The position numbers were made by a program, and so were the translations under genes. Positions 8,149 to 16,454 of a stretch of DNA of 50,561 nucleotides are shown piece after piece (position 1 is the stretch's first letter; every line of letters begins with the position of its first letter). Under the pieces are notes generated by a model. It had not been told where the DNA came from. It searched no databases and worked only from the letters and a program-made list of their open reading frames with translations. Source of the DNA: an uncultured Lachnospiraceae bacterium (GTDB lineage Bacteria > Bacillota > Clostridia > Lachnospirales > Lachnospiraceae). The stretch lies in contig CAMKQH010000026.1 in assembly GCA_946414885.1 (NCBI GenBank), positions 1 through 50,561 of the forward strand. Direction: 5' to 3'.

Positions 8149-9070
8149 AAACCAATCGTCCCGTCTTTCCGGCAATTCCGATCACTGCCTCGTTACCCGC
8201 ATGGAATTCCAAGCGGTCTTCCTCCATGCCGTCCGAAAAGATGACGCCGCCCGCCGGCATGTTGGACACAATCCTGATGCTCTCTTCCCTTTCAATGCAG
8301 CCGAATACGATCCCTGCCTGCGTCGACACGCTCGGAAACGGTTCCCGCACCACAAAGGAGAGCTTTCTCTCATTCCATTTTATAGGCTCGTATGGAATTT
8401 GTCCACACCCAAAATAGGCGGCAATGGCCTTTGCCTGCTCGATCACGGATTTATACCAGCCTGTCGCGCCAAGGCCCGTCGAAACAATGATCCCGCTGGA
8501 GGACTGGTTCTCTGCCTCCCCGTTCCACTGGATCTGGTATCTGGCGGAAGCATGACTCCTGCAGCCAATAAACAAGTCATTGACTGCGAGAAGCCTTTGG
8601 CCGTCCTTGGTGGAGGCCTCAGCCATGGTGATTTCCCTGTCGCCGTGTCTGCCCGCCAAAACCTTTTTCAAAACGGTCTCCGCATCCCCCGCCTCATAGG
8701 GAAGCAAAATGCCGTCAAACCTTGCGGGATCCGGATTGATGCCGATCAGCGGCTGTCCGTCAAGATATTTCATGGAATTTGCAACGAGTCCGTCCTGCCC
8801 TACGGCAACGCAGACATCGTTTTCCCCGAAGATCATGTTGGGAAGGTATTCGCGGTCGATCAGCTGCACCCTGGCAAGCTTTTCAGCTGCCTCCTTCACG
8901 GCATCGATCGCCAGGCGGTAGTTTGCATCCTCCAAAAGGAAATCGTCAAAATCCATTCCCATGTGCTCCACAAAAAATCTCGCCTGCTGAACGGTATTAT
9001 ACTTCCGGACCATCTCCTCAAGGCGGGTCCGCTTCTTTATGATCACGACCTTATTCATGCCTCGTTCCAT
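8141..9070 (-). CDS. Diverged NAD-kinase-fold protein
   Basis: 309 residues. Order and spacing of motifs match the NAD kinase/diacylglycerol kinase fold: AVGQDGL (about 89-95) in place of GGDGT, PLIGINPDPARFDG in place of the GiN-x-G loop, AVNDLFIG in place of the NE motif, and GIIVSTGLGATGWY in place of dGlivsTPTGSTAY. The central Asp is kept but the glycine pattern and the second Thr are changed, so the phosphate donor or acceptor may differ from ATP and NAD. A standard NAD kinase gene elsewhere in the genome would support a specialised role. GGAGGG precedes the ATG at 9070. It sits 28 bases after the SPFH gene and overlaps the NrtR-like gene. Confidence 0.75.
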   Translation of the reverse strand: MERGMNKVVIIKKRTRLEEMVRKYNTVQQARFFVEHMGMDFDDFLLEDANYRLAIDAVKEAAEKLARVQLIDREYLPNMIFGENDVCVAVGQDGLVANSMKYLDGQPLIGINPDPARFDGILLPYEAGDAETVLKKVLAGRHGDREITMAEASTKDGQRLLAVNDLFIGCRSHASARYQIQWNGEAENQSSSGIIVSTGLGATGWYKSVIEQAKAIAAYFGCGQIPYEPIKWNERKLSFVVREPFPSVSTQAGIVFGCIEREESIRIVSNMPAGGVIFSDGMEEDRLEFHAGNEAVIGIAGKTGRLVYG

Positions 9071-9098
9071 GCTTGTCCCTCCGTTCTGATCCGGGTAG

Positions 9099-10115
9099 CT
9101 ATCGCGCGCTCAATGTTTCAAGTAATTCCGGCGATACGTTCAGCGTTCCAATCCTGTCCGCTTTCTCTCCAATCTCCACAAAGGCTTTCGCGATCAGCGC
9201 GCTGCTGTCCATGCCACTCATGGCAAGGGCCTTCAGCACTTCAGGATTTACGCCGGTGAAGGTGCGGAGCAGTGCTTCGCTGTCATAGGCTTTGGCATCC
9301 GACCTGCGCCTCTCGTTCTCAGCCTGAAGCTCCACCAGCTTCCGGTTCTGTTCCTCGATCTGGATGTCCGCGGCGATCTTCGCCTCACGAAGCTGCGCCT
9401 CGCGCTCTGCCAGCATCTTCTTCGTCTCCATCTCACGTTCGCGCTTTTCCTTTTCTTTTTCCGCCACGCGGATCTCGGTATTTAGCTCATTCTCCCTGAT
9501 GGCACGCTCCTGTTCGATTGCTGCGTTTCTTCTCTTGTAGAGGGCGTCGTCCTGCTGCCGCAGGATTTCCTCCCTGGTGGCCGCCTCCAACGCATTCCGC
9601 GTGTCAGGCTGCGGCAAAATTCCCAAGATGGAAATCGCCAGGATCTCCATGCCGAACTCCGCAAGACTGGTGTCGCCCTTCATGGCTTCCAGCAGCTCGT
9701 TGGCCAGCACGTTCTGATTCTTCATGGCGCTTCGCACGTCCCATGCATTCACAAACTTGGTAACGTATACCCTGACCAGATTGATCACGCGCCGGTTCAT
9801 GCGGTTCTTCGCCTCCGCAAGCACTGCTTTGTACTGCGCTTCCTTGTCGCGGTAAGAAAAGTCGATCATCTTCGCCGCAAGTTCATAATTCTGGATGGCA
9901 AACGAAACGTCTCCCTGCACGCAAACTCTTTGATAATCGCTGGTCATCACGTCATCAAACGCAAAGCTCGCCTCCATGGAGGTTGCCGGCACCACCACTA
10001 TGCTGGTCGTCTTGGTATTGTATAAAAATGCCAGACCTTTCCCCTTGGCAACCGTCACGCCCTTCCTCACCTTCATCACGTACTCCGTAGGTTCAAATTT
10101 CTTGTAGTTGATCAT
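9099..10115 (-). CDS. SPFH/band-7 domain protein without a membrane anchor
   Basis: 338 residues. Residues about 1-190 fit the SPFH (stomatin/prohibitin/flotillin) fold. Residues about 190-275 form a very charged coiled coil (REKEKREREMETKK), and a short C-terminal segment follows. No N-terminal transmembrane helix is seen, unlike most flotillins, so it is either peripheral or soluble, perhaps building a ring scaffold for its neighbours. It is the first gene of the five-gene block, with AAGGAGG before its ATG. The promoter is at 10178-10206. Confidence 0.8.
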   Translation of the reverse strand: MINYKKFEPTEYVMKVRKGVTVAKGKGLAFLYNTKTTSIVVVPATSMEASFAFDDVMTSDYQRVCVQGDVSFAIQNYELAAKMIDFSYRDKEAQYKAVLAEAKNRMNRRVINLVRVYVTKFVNAWDVRSAMKNQNVLANELLEAMKGDTSLAEFGMEILAISILGILPQPDTRNALEAATREEILRQQDDALYKRRNAAIEQERAIRENELNTEIRVAEKEKEKREREMETKKMLAEREAQLREAKIAADIQIEEQNRKLVELQAENERRRSDAKAYDSEALLRTFTGVNPEVLKALAMSGMDSSALIAKAFVEIGEKADRIGTLNVSPELLETLSAR

Positions 10116-10143
10116 ACCGCGTCCTCCTTTCGCCTCACTTTAG

Positions 10144-10206
10144 TTATTATCAATTTGAATATATCTGTTATATGCATATGTTAATATCTATTTGATAATA
10201 TGTCAA
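10144..10206 (-). promoter_or_regulatory. Promoter with paired operator half-sites, SPFH operon
   Basis: Minus strand: TTGACA (10201-10206), 17-bp spacer, TAACAT (10178-10183). Half-sites TTATTATCAA (10144-10153) and TTGATAATAT (10192-10201) are placed as in 5063-5124, with start-to-start spacing of 48 bases here and 47 there. The intervening sequence has drifted, so the half-sites and -35 box look selectively kept. Confidence 0.75.
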
Positions 10207-10230
10207 GAGAAATTTTAATTTAAAATAAAT

Positions 10231-10260
10231 TAGGTCAGGGGGAAGCTTCCCTCTGACCCA
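10231..10260. repeat. Short dispersed hairpin, GGGGAACCG family
   Basis: GGTCAG and CTGACC arms around GGGGAAGCTTCCC. It occupies the same place relative to the SPFH promoter as 5136-5166 does relative to the radical-SAM promoter, so promoter and hairpin may have been duplicated together. Confidence 0.7.
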
Positions 10261-10276
10261 AGCCTACATATGTATT

Positions 10277-10579
10277 TTATGCTTCGCAGTCCATCACGAC
10301 CCTGCTGGAGACAAAGGGCCGGACCTTGGTCGTTGCAACCTCCACGTGATCCGGATGCACGGTATAACCATTCAGCGATGCCTCACTCTCAAACTTCGAA
10401 TCCAGCATCACGTCACTGTTCGCGGTCTTTAAGGGATCCGTATAAACCTTGATCTCCAAAAGTCCGGGAATCTTTCCCTGCAATCCTTCCAGGCCTTCCT
10501 TGATGCCCTTCTTGATCTGCGCCTTCTGCGCCTCATCATACTCTTCCTTCAGTTGCCACAGAATTACGTGCCTTACCAT
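10277..10579 (-). CDS. Dabb (stress-responsive A/B barrel) family protein
   Basis: 100 residues, the normal length for a single Dabb domain: starts MVRHVILWQLK and carries the typical HPDHVEV segment near residue 76. These form dimeric ferredoxin-like barrels. Bacterial members are often annotated as stress-responsive but rarely have a proven reaction. GGAGG lies eight bases before the ATG. It is 31 bases after the ybaK gene on the same strand, so the two are probably co-transcribed. Confidence 0.85.
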   Translation of the reverse strand: MVRHVILWQLKEEYDEAQKAQIKKGIKEGLEGLQGKIPGLLEIKVYTDPLKTANSDVMLDSKFESEASLNGYTVHPDHVEVATTKVRPFVSSRVVMDCEA

Positions 10580-10610
10580 CCTCTTTTCCTCCTATCATAA
10601 CGTTTCCCAT

Positions 10611-11087
10611 TTATTCTGCAATATCCGCCAGCTTGCAATTCGCCGTTTTGATCAAGTCCCGTGGCGCCAGTTCCACCTGCATTCCCACTTTCCCGGCACT
10701 GACGTATACGTGTTCAAAGCCCGCTGCCGTCTCGTGAATAAAGGTCGGGAACTGTTTCTTCATTCCGATCGGAGAACAGCCGCCGTGTACGTAACCCGTG
10801 AGAGGCAAAAGATCCTTTTGCTTGATCATCGCAATGGACTTTTCTCCTGCCGCCTTCGCCGCTTTTTTCAAATCCAATCCCGCATTTACCGGCACGACAA
10901 ACACGAAATACTGTCCCGATTTTCCTTGCGTCACCAAGGTCTTAAACACCTTTTGGGCCTCCTCGCCGAGAATTGCCGCAATGTCCTCTCCCGTCAGCGT
11001 TGGGTCTGCCTCATAGGCATGACTTTTATATTCAATCTTCTTTGCATCCAGTACCCTAAGTACATTCGTCTTTTCTTCCTTTTTCAT
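10611..11087 (-). CDS. ybaK: Cys-tRNA(Pro)/Cys-tRNA(Cys) deacylase, YbaK/EbsC type
   Basis: 158 residues, full length for YbaK. Recognisable parts are KTLVTQGKSGQYFVFVVP, the DLKKAAKAAG stretch with the Lys needed for deacylation, and GYVHGGCSPIGMKK near residue 98. The enzyme edits mischarged Cys-tRNA(Pro) in trans to prolyl-tRNA synthetase, in the cytoplasm. It is probably first in a pair with the Dabb gene. Confidence 0.9.
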   Translation of the reverse strand: MKKEEKTNVLRVLDAKKIEYKSHAYEADPTLTGEDIAAILGEEAQKVFKTLVTQGKSGQYFVFVVPVNAGLDLKKAAKAAGEKSIAMIKQKDLLPLTGYVHGGCSPIGMKKQFPTFIHETAAGFEHVYVSAGKVGMQVELAPRDLIKTANCKLADIAE

Positions 11088-11175
11088 TTTCCTATTTCTC
11101 TCCCTGCATTCAAGAACGTTTCCAACGCCAAAGCTTCCACACTAATCTTACGTTAGGGTTCATTAAGCCTCGCCG

Positions 11176-11475
11176 TCATTCTTCATCAAATAACCCCCTG
11201 CGCCTCATCATATAATATCGCGCACTGGCGTCCTCGCTCTCCTTCTTCTCGCGCCACGCCTCGATCTCGCTCTTAATGGCGAGCATCTCGTCCACCACGA
11301 CCTCGACCTTCTTCGGCTTCTCATATCGAAGATACGCCGCCATCCGGTTCATGGCCTTGGGACTGCCCAAATTCTTTGCGATCTCATTTCCCAACGCCTC
11401 ATCGAACCCAAGCCGCGTCACCTCCGACACGAGCCCGTCCCGCGCCTCGCGCCATTCCTCTCGTTCATCAAACAT
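11176..11475 (-). CDS. Small conserved hypothetical protein
   Basis: 99 residues, highly charged and predicted helical, no signal or membrane segment. The chosen start MFDEREEW at 11475 follows AAGGAAA. An upstream in-frame start would overlap the preceding gene's 3' end. No family recognised. It lies 40 bases after the 11516-12070 gene on the same strand and is likely co-transcribed with it. Confidence 0.6.
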   Translation of the reverse strand: MFDEREEWREARDGLVSEVTRLGFDEALGNEIAKNLGSPKAMNRMAAYLRYEKPKKVEVVVDEMLAIKSEIEAWREKKESEDASARYYMMRRRGLFDEE

Positions 11476-11515
11476 CTTTATTTTCCTTTTCTCGTTTTCG
11501 CTCTTCCCTGGTTTA

Positions 11516-12070
11516 TTATGCGTGAATGAGCTCCACCCACGCATTTCCTTCCAGGTCTACGTAAATGTTGGCTTCCTTCTCGCGAAACTTTGGCACTTCT
11601 TCCATCTTTCCCTCCATGCGCCGATACTCATACAGGCTGAACCAGGAATACCGTTCCGAGACGACCTCCCGCTCCTTCGCCGTGCGGGGATCCTCAAATC
11701 TTACGCGGAAGCGATAATTCTTATTCTTTGCCCTGAGATGCAGCCCCTCCGCAGGCGCCTTTGGGAATTCCTTCTCGCCGACGCAAAAGATCAGTTTCTG
11801 CTCCAGGATCTCGCCCTTGGCATGGGTATATTTCATCATCTCTTCCCTATGCTTCATAAGCTTGTCCGCTTTCATATTCTTGGTAACGTCCGAAAGGATC
11901 GCCCCGATGACAATTATGCCAAGAATAATTGCAAGCGGCAGCACCACCAGAGGCTCAGCATCCGCCTTCCATGCCATATAACAAAGGAAACCTCCCCAGC
12001 CGCCAAACAAAACGGCCACCACAAGTCCCATATGTCCTTTCGCATATCCACTTGGCAGTATCTCTTTCAT
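11516..12070 (-). CDS. Two-helix membrane protein of unknown function
   Basis: 184 residues. Two hydrophobic helices near residues 12-32 and 40-62, then a cytoplasmic soluble domain of about 115 residues. The start is MKEILPSG at 12070, directly behind GGAGGGGGAAGAA. An in-frame ATG at 12160 lies inside a repeat and would add residues encoded by that repeat, so it is rejected. No family recognised. Confidence 0.6.
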   Translation of the reverse strand: MKEILPSGYAKGHMGLVVAVLFGGWGGFLCYMAWKADAEPLVVLPLAIILGIIVIGAILSDVTKNMKADKLMKHREEMMKYTHAKGEILEQKLIFCVGEKEFPKAPAEGLHLRAKNKNYRFRVRFEDPRTAKEREVVSERYSWFSLYEYRRMEGKMEEVPKFREKEANIYVDLEGNAWVELIHA

Positions 12071-12100
12071 TTCTTCCCCCTCCGCCGTGCCGCTGACGTC

Positions 12101-12333
12101 GCAGCTTTCTTGATTTGCTTCGCAAATCTGCTTTCTCGTTAAAACATGCTTGAAAAACAAATGTCTGCTTCGCAGCCGCTTGTTTTTCCACTGCGTTTTT
12201 TATTTCATATACTCGAAAGCTCGCTGCTTCGCAGCTTTCTTGATTTGCTTCGCAAATCTGCTTTCTCGTTAAAACATGCATGAAAAACAAATGTCTGCTT
12301 CGCAGCCGCTTGTTTTTCTACTGCATGTTTTAT
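12101..12333. repeat. 130-bp tandem duplication of a hairpin-rich element
   Basis: 12101-12203 and 12231-12333 match at nearly every base, giving a 130-bp period. Each copy holds hairpins such as GATTTGCTTCGCAAATC and CTGCTTCGCAG. A third partial copy is at 41281-41324, so the sequence is a dispersed family and not only a local duplication. The rest of 12071-12407 is AT-rich with no gene. Confidence 0.85.
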
Positions 12334-12407
12334 ATTATGACACGAAAAGCCTCCGCTGGCAACAAATTCAGTATTTTCTTCCATCCAAATTTCTTTTTCA
12401 AATCCGC

Positions 12408-12455
12408 TTGACGTTGTCAGGTTTAAATGTTATATATTGTATATATCCGATATAC
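12408..12455 (+). promoter_or_regulatory. Promoter and dyad operator of the ABC exporter operon
   Basis: TTGACG (12408-12413), 17-bp spacer, TATATA (12431-12436). Just downstream is GTATAT-ATCCG-ATATAC (12439-12455), a perfect six-base inverted repeat over the expected transcription start. The GntR/YtrA regulator at 16042-16425 is the likely binder. Confidence 0.5.
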
Positions 12456-12499
12456 ACATTATATATTTCTTATTTTCACCTTCCACGGAGGAAAATGCC

Positions 12500-13408
12500 A
12501 TGAATACTATTGAATCTAACGCCATAGAGATCGACGGCCTCACCAAACGCTATGACGGCTTTACCTTGGATCACGTGAGCTTTCACGTACCAAGCGGCAG
12601 CATCATGGGCTTTATCGGCCAAAACGGCGCCGGCAAGACCACGACCATCAATTCCATCCTTGGCATCATTAAAAAGGACGAGGGATCCATTAAAGTGCTG
12701 GGCTTAGACCTCGAGAAGCAGGAAACGGAGATCAAGAACCAGATCTCCGCCGTCTTTGATGAGCTTCCCTTCGCGGAAGACCTAAATGCAAGGCAGCTGG
12801 ATAAGATCCTGCGGGGCGTTTTCCCTGCCTGGGACGGCGCGCTTTTCCAAAGCTATCTGGATCGTTTTCAGCTTCCCTCCAAAAAGAAATTTAGCCAGTT
12901 TTCCAAGGGCATGAAGATGAAGCTTCAGATTGCTTCCGCCCTCTCCCATCACGCGAAGCTTTTGATCATGGATGAGGCCACGACAGGCCTTGATCCCGTG
13001 GTACGCAATGAATTTCTGGATCTCTTCCTGGAATTCATTCAAGAGGAAAACCACAGCATCCTCATGAGCTCCCACATTACCTCCGATCTCGAAAAGGTTG
13101 CTGATTACGTGACCTTTATCGACCGTGGGAAAATCCTGATCACGGGCATGAAAGACGAAATTCTGGACAATCACGGCGTCATCAAGTGTTCCAAGGCGGA
13201 CTTTGGGCAGATCGATCCCAAGGATTACGTGGCTGCCCGCCTCACGGACTTTGGCGCCGAGGTCATGGTTTCCGACCGCCAACTGGCAGCTAAGAATTAC
13301 GGCGGTCTGGTCCTCGATAAGACAACCCTGGAAGAGATCATGCTCTTCTACGTCAGTGCCGGCCGTAGCGTGACTGACTCCCCCAAAGTATTCCAAGCTA
13401 TTTCCTAA
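12500..13408 (+). CDS. ABC transporter ATP-binding protein
   Basis: 302 residues. Walker A is GQNGAGKTTT (about residue 41), the signature is FSKGMKMKL and Walker B is LLIMDEATTGLD, with an H-loop SSH after it. The C-terminal extension of about 80 residues resembles BcrA/YtrB-type subunits. It would energise the two membrane subunits that follow. The ATG at 12500 sits nine bases after GGAGG. It is first in the operon. Confidence 0.9.
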   Translation: MNTIESNAIEIDGLTKRYDGFTLDHVSFHVPSGSIMGFIGQNGAGKTTTINSILGIIKKDEGSIKVLGLDLEKQETEIKNQISAVFDELPFAEDLNARQLDKILRGVFPAWDGALFQSYLDRFQLPSKKKFSQFSKGMKMKLQIASALSHHAKLLIMDEATTGLDPVVRNEFLDLFLEFIQEENHSILMSSHITSDLEKVADYVTFIDRGKILITGMKDEILDNHGVIKCSKADFGQIDPKDYVAARLTDFGAEVMVSDRQLAAKNYGGLVLDKTTLEEIMLFYVSAGRSVTDSPKVFQAIS

Positions 13409-13461
13409 ACGATGAACACATAAGCTTGCAACAACCCCGAGTCTTTAAAGGAGTATGGAAT

Positions 13462-14274
13462 ATGCTAAGTCTCATTTACAGGGAACTTCATCTTACTAGA
13501 AAAACACTGATCACGTGCCTGTTTGTATATTTTCTCTTTGCTCTTTGGACCGACCTTGCGGCCTTGAGCATGCAGATCGGCAATCTGGCGAAATACTGCT
13601 CTCCTGAGCAATTGTCCGAGAGTTTATCCCTGGTTCCCGCGGCGGCCGTCTTTGGCTACGTCATTCTTCTTGTCACCGCACCGGAAGCCATCTGCCAGAT
13701 CATGGACAATGACTTTAAAACCCCTTGGCTGAAATATGCCCTGTCTTCCCCCAGAACCATTCGGGAGCACGTGGGAGCAAAGTATCTCGCGTTCCTGTTC
13801 ATGACGGTCTTCGCCTTTGTTCTTGGCTGGCTTCACGTTATGATCGCCTGCGCCCTTTCCGGGCAAAGAATTCCAGACGGCACTCTCCTCCTCTTTTTGG
13901 CGTGTGCCCTGGCCGTGATGGCGGTCAGTTCCATCCTTCTTCCCATCGCCTATTACGTACAGAACATAGGCTTTATCAACATGCTGATCACCATCCTCTT
14001 CGCTTTGGGAACCTTGGCATATACGCTCAGCGTCCTGTCTTTTTTCGTGCGCAACGAAGATGCAGAGGTTTCAGATTACGCGCAATACGTTATGGAAAAG
14101 CTGACTAAATTCTCTGGAACACCTCTATTCCATGCCATAAAGATTCTTGCACCGTTTATCGCCCTGCTCGTGATCATCGGCAGCTTTTTCCTGTCTGTTA
14201 GAATTTTAGACAAAAGGCGACTAGTAAAGGGCGGCAACATTAGTCTCTCTAAGAAGAAAGGAGGCAAATCATGA
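13462..14274 (+). CDS. ABC-2 type permease subunit
   Basis: 270 residues with about six hydrophobic segments, the first after a short basic N-terminus (MLSLIYRELHLTRKT) that is typical of ABC-2 permeases. AAAGGAG precedes the ATG at 13462. Its end overlaps the next gene by four bases. Together with the ATPase and the next permease it would form a heteromeric exporter. The substrate is unknown. Confidence 0.8.
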   Translation: MLSLIYRELHLTRKTLITCLFVYFLFALWTDLAALSMQIGNLAKYCSPEQLSESLSLVPAAAVFGYVILLVTAPEAICQIMDNDFKTPWLKYALSSPRTIREHVGAKYLAFLFMTVFAFVLGWLHVMIACALSGQRIPDGTLLLFLACALAVMAVSSILLPIAYYVQNIGFINMLITILFALGTLAYTLSVLSFFVRNEDAEVSDYAQYVMEKLTKFSGTPLFHAIKILAPFIALLVIIGSFFLSVRILDKRRLVKGGNISLSKKKGGKS

Positions 14275-15032
14275 TCGGTTTGATCCGCAAGGATTTTTAT
14301 CTCAATCGAAAGCTGATCTTGGCTTTTCTTGTAATGTGCCTCGCTTATGCCGCGATCATGGCCTTTGCTGCCATTTTCATTCGCACCCCGGGCGCTGACA
14401 GTCCCATAAACATTCAATTCTTCTCCATAATAAACACCGCGATGTTCTTTTTATGCACGATGAGCGTCCAAAGCATTATGATACAGTCAGACCTGGGAAA
14501 GAGGACGCGGTACTATTTCTGCGCAAGCCCCGCAGGCATTAAGGGCTTTATCGCCAGCAAGTATTACGAATCCTTCCTAATTGGTTTCTTGGTATTTCTG
14601 TACTGCGAACTATACGACCTTATGCTTTCCGTCATTGATGGCAAGCTTTTGAATAACAGCCTGCTCCACGTGGCACTCCTTTTCATGATCATGACGTTGC
14701 AAAGCATCACCCTGCCATTTATCGTTGGTTTTGGCAAGCATGGGCCACATATCAAAACGGCGATCCTTTTGATCCTATTCATTTGCTGTGCCATTTACGG
14801 ATTGTTTGGTGACATTTCCCCTTTTATGAAAGAGGGTGGTGCCATAAGCATGCTTCGGGAAATGATGGAGAATACCGACAACGCATCCATCCTTGCGTGG
14901 ATCCTTGGCGCAGCATATCCGGTGCTGATCTGCGTTCTTCTGGCGCCGCATCTGATGATTTTGCTGATCTACGTATCCTTCCGTATCTCCTGCGCATTAT
15001 TTAGAAGGGGGGCGATGACCTATGAAGCTTGA
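14271..15032 (+). CDS. ABC-2 type permease subunit, second
   Basis: 253 residues, six predicted membrane helices, N-terminus MIGLIRKDFYLNRKL as in YtrC/D-like and lantibiotic-immunity permeases. It starts on an ATGA overlap with the gene before it and overlaps the CPBP gene by 11 bases, so all three are translationally coupled. Confidence 0.8.
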   Translation: MIGLIRKDFYLNRKLILAFLVMCLAYAAIMAFAAIFIRTPGADSPINIQFFSIINTAMFFLCTMSVQSIMIQSDLGKRTRYYFCASPAGIKGFIASKYYESFLIGFLVFLYCELYDLMLSVIDGKLLNNSLLHVALLFMIMTLQSITLPFIVGFGKHGPHIKTAILLILFICCAIYGLFGDISPFMKEGGAISMLREMMENTDNASILAWILGAAYPVLICVLLAPHLMILLIYVSFRISCALFRRGAMTYEA

Positions 15033-15915
15033 TAAAAAGAAGGCCCTCCGTTCCATCCTCATCCTTCTTGCAACCTGCCTTGTCTTCGTGCTTTTGCAAT
15101 GCTACTCCTACGCGCACTGGCAGGAAAACGAAGTACTCTCCTACGTGACGTATTTTGCCTTTCTGTTCAGTCCGCTGACGGGCTGCGTTCTTGCAAGGCT
15201 CATCACTCGCGAAGGCTTTCGCGACGGCATCCTTTGGCCGAGATTCCTTGGAAACGGGAAAGCATATCTTCTTGCCCTCCTGATCCCGACTTTTTCGGGA
15301 TTCTTAGGTGCCATTCTCAGCGCCCTTTTTCTCGGAGATGGCCTAGACATCAAGCTTGACGGCGGTCCTCGCATGGCCATTCTCACAGTCCTTCTTTGCT
15401 TTGCGCAGCTCTACTACGTGGCCTTTATCACGGCCGGCGAAGAGCTGGGATGGCGTGCCCTTCTCTATGACCAACTGGAGATTCTTTTGGGTACGAATGG
15501 AGCAGTGATCCTCGGCGGGATCCTTTGGGGCGTATGGCATTTTCCGGCTCTTTATTACTTAGGGATCAATTTCGGCAAGGACTATCCAGGCTTTCCTTAC
15601 CTCGGCATTCTCCTCATGTGCGTCGCCACCGTATTTATCGGCGCTCCGCTGTGGCTTGTCCGGAAAATGAGCGGCTCGGTGATCCCCGCCTGCTTGTTCC
15701 ACGGCGTTATCGACAGCGTCTTTAACGGCTTCCTTACTTTGTTCCTCACGCAGGAGGTGGCCGCAAGCCACACGCTCCAGGTTGGTATTTATGACTTTGT
15801 CATTCCCAGCGTCATCGTTGGAATTCCCTCTTGGATCTACCCGCTCCGCCTTGGCAAACGCAAGATGCAAACGCCAACTGCCGCCACTCCCGGCCAGACC
15901 ACAAACGAAGCATGA
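15022..15915 (+). CDS. CPBP-family intramembrane metalloprotease
   Basis: 297 residues, about eight membrane helices. The three CPBP motifs are present: EELGWRALLY (Glu-Glu and Arg), HFPALYYLG and HGVIDSVFN. The family includes Rce1-type proteases and bacteriocin self-immunity proteins. Linkage to an exporter and a YtrA-type regulator suggests a part in resistance to, or processing of, a peptide, but no peptide gene was found nearby. Confidence 0.85.
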   Translation: MKLDKKKALRSILILLATCLVFVLLQCYSYAHWQENEVLSYVTYFAFLFSPLTGCVLARLITREGFRDGILWPRFLGNGKAYLLALLIPTFSGFLGAILSALFLGDGLDIKLDGGPRMAILTVLLCFAQLYYVAFITAGEELGWRALLYDQLEILLGTNGAVILGGILWGVWHFPALYYLGINFGKDYPGFPYLGILLMCVATVFIGAPLWLVRKMSGSVIPACLFHGVIDSVFNGFLTLFLTQEVAASHTLQVGIYDFVIPSVIVGIPSWIYPLRLGKRKMQTPTAATPGQTTNEA

Positions 15916-16041
15916 TCATAATCTTGAAACGTGCTACACAAACATAAATTAATATGATAAAATGTGCTGAAGACATCGTTTCTTTGCAAAGATTTGCATC
16001 GGAGCCGATGCTGGAAGCGCGCTTATCCTACAGGAGGAAAC

Positions 16042-16425
16042 ATGGACATTATCCTCTCGAATTCATCGAACGATCCGATTTATCTTCAGATCGTCAACCA
16101 AATCAAGGCCATGATCTTAAGCGGAGAGCTTGTCGAAGGGGAGGCTCTCCCTTCGATGCGTAATCTGGCATTGCAGATGCGCATCAGCGTGATCACGACC
16201 AAGCGCGCCTATGAAGAACTCGAGCGTGAGGGCTTCATCGAATCCTATACGGGGAAGGGCAGCTTTGTCAAAGGCCAGAACGCCGAGCTTCTCCGCGAAA
16301 CACATTTGAAACAAATTGAGGAACACCTTTCCCAGGCAACCGAGATTGCAAAGATGAGCGGGATCGAACTGGAAGAACTCACTTCCATTCTGGAACTCTT
16401 CTATCAATCGCCTTCCGGAAAATAA
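16042..16425 (+). CDS. GntR-family regulator, YtrA type
   Basis: 127 residues: an N-terminal GntR winged helix (PIYLQIVNQIKAMILSGEL, then LPSMRNLALQMRISVITTKRAYEELEREGFI) and a short helical dimerisation tail of about 45 residues, diagnostic of YtrA-type members. CAGGAGGAAAC precedes the ATG. YtrA regulators repress adjacent ABC exporter operons and respond to cell-envelope stress. Here the gene lies after the exporter, 126 bases from the CPBP gene. Confidence 0.88.
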   Translation: MDIILSNSSNDPIYLQIVNQIKAMILSGELVEGEALPSMRNLALQMRISVITTKRAYEELEREGFIESYTGKGSFVKGQNAELLRETHLKQIEEHLSQATEIAKMSGIELEELTSILELFYQSPSGK

Positions 16426-16454
16426 ATTCCTGAGACAGGTATTGAGAGTGCAAA

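Noticed and set aside
8057..9259. 400-codon plus-strand open frame
   Set aside because: It is a shadow of the NAD-kinase-like and NrtR-like genes on the other strand.
12071..12160. Extended N-terminus of the 184-residue membrane protein
   Set aside because: The extra residues are encoded by the tandem repeat, and the best ribosome binding site is before the ATG at 12070.
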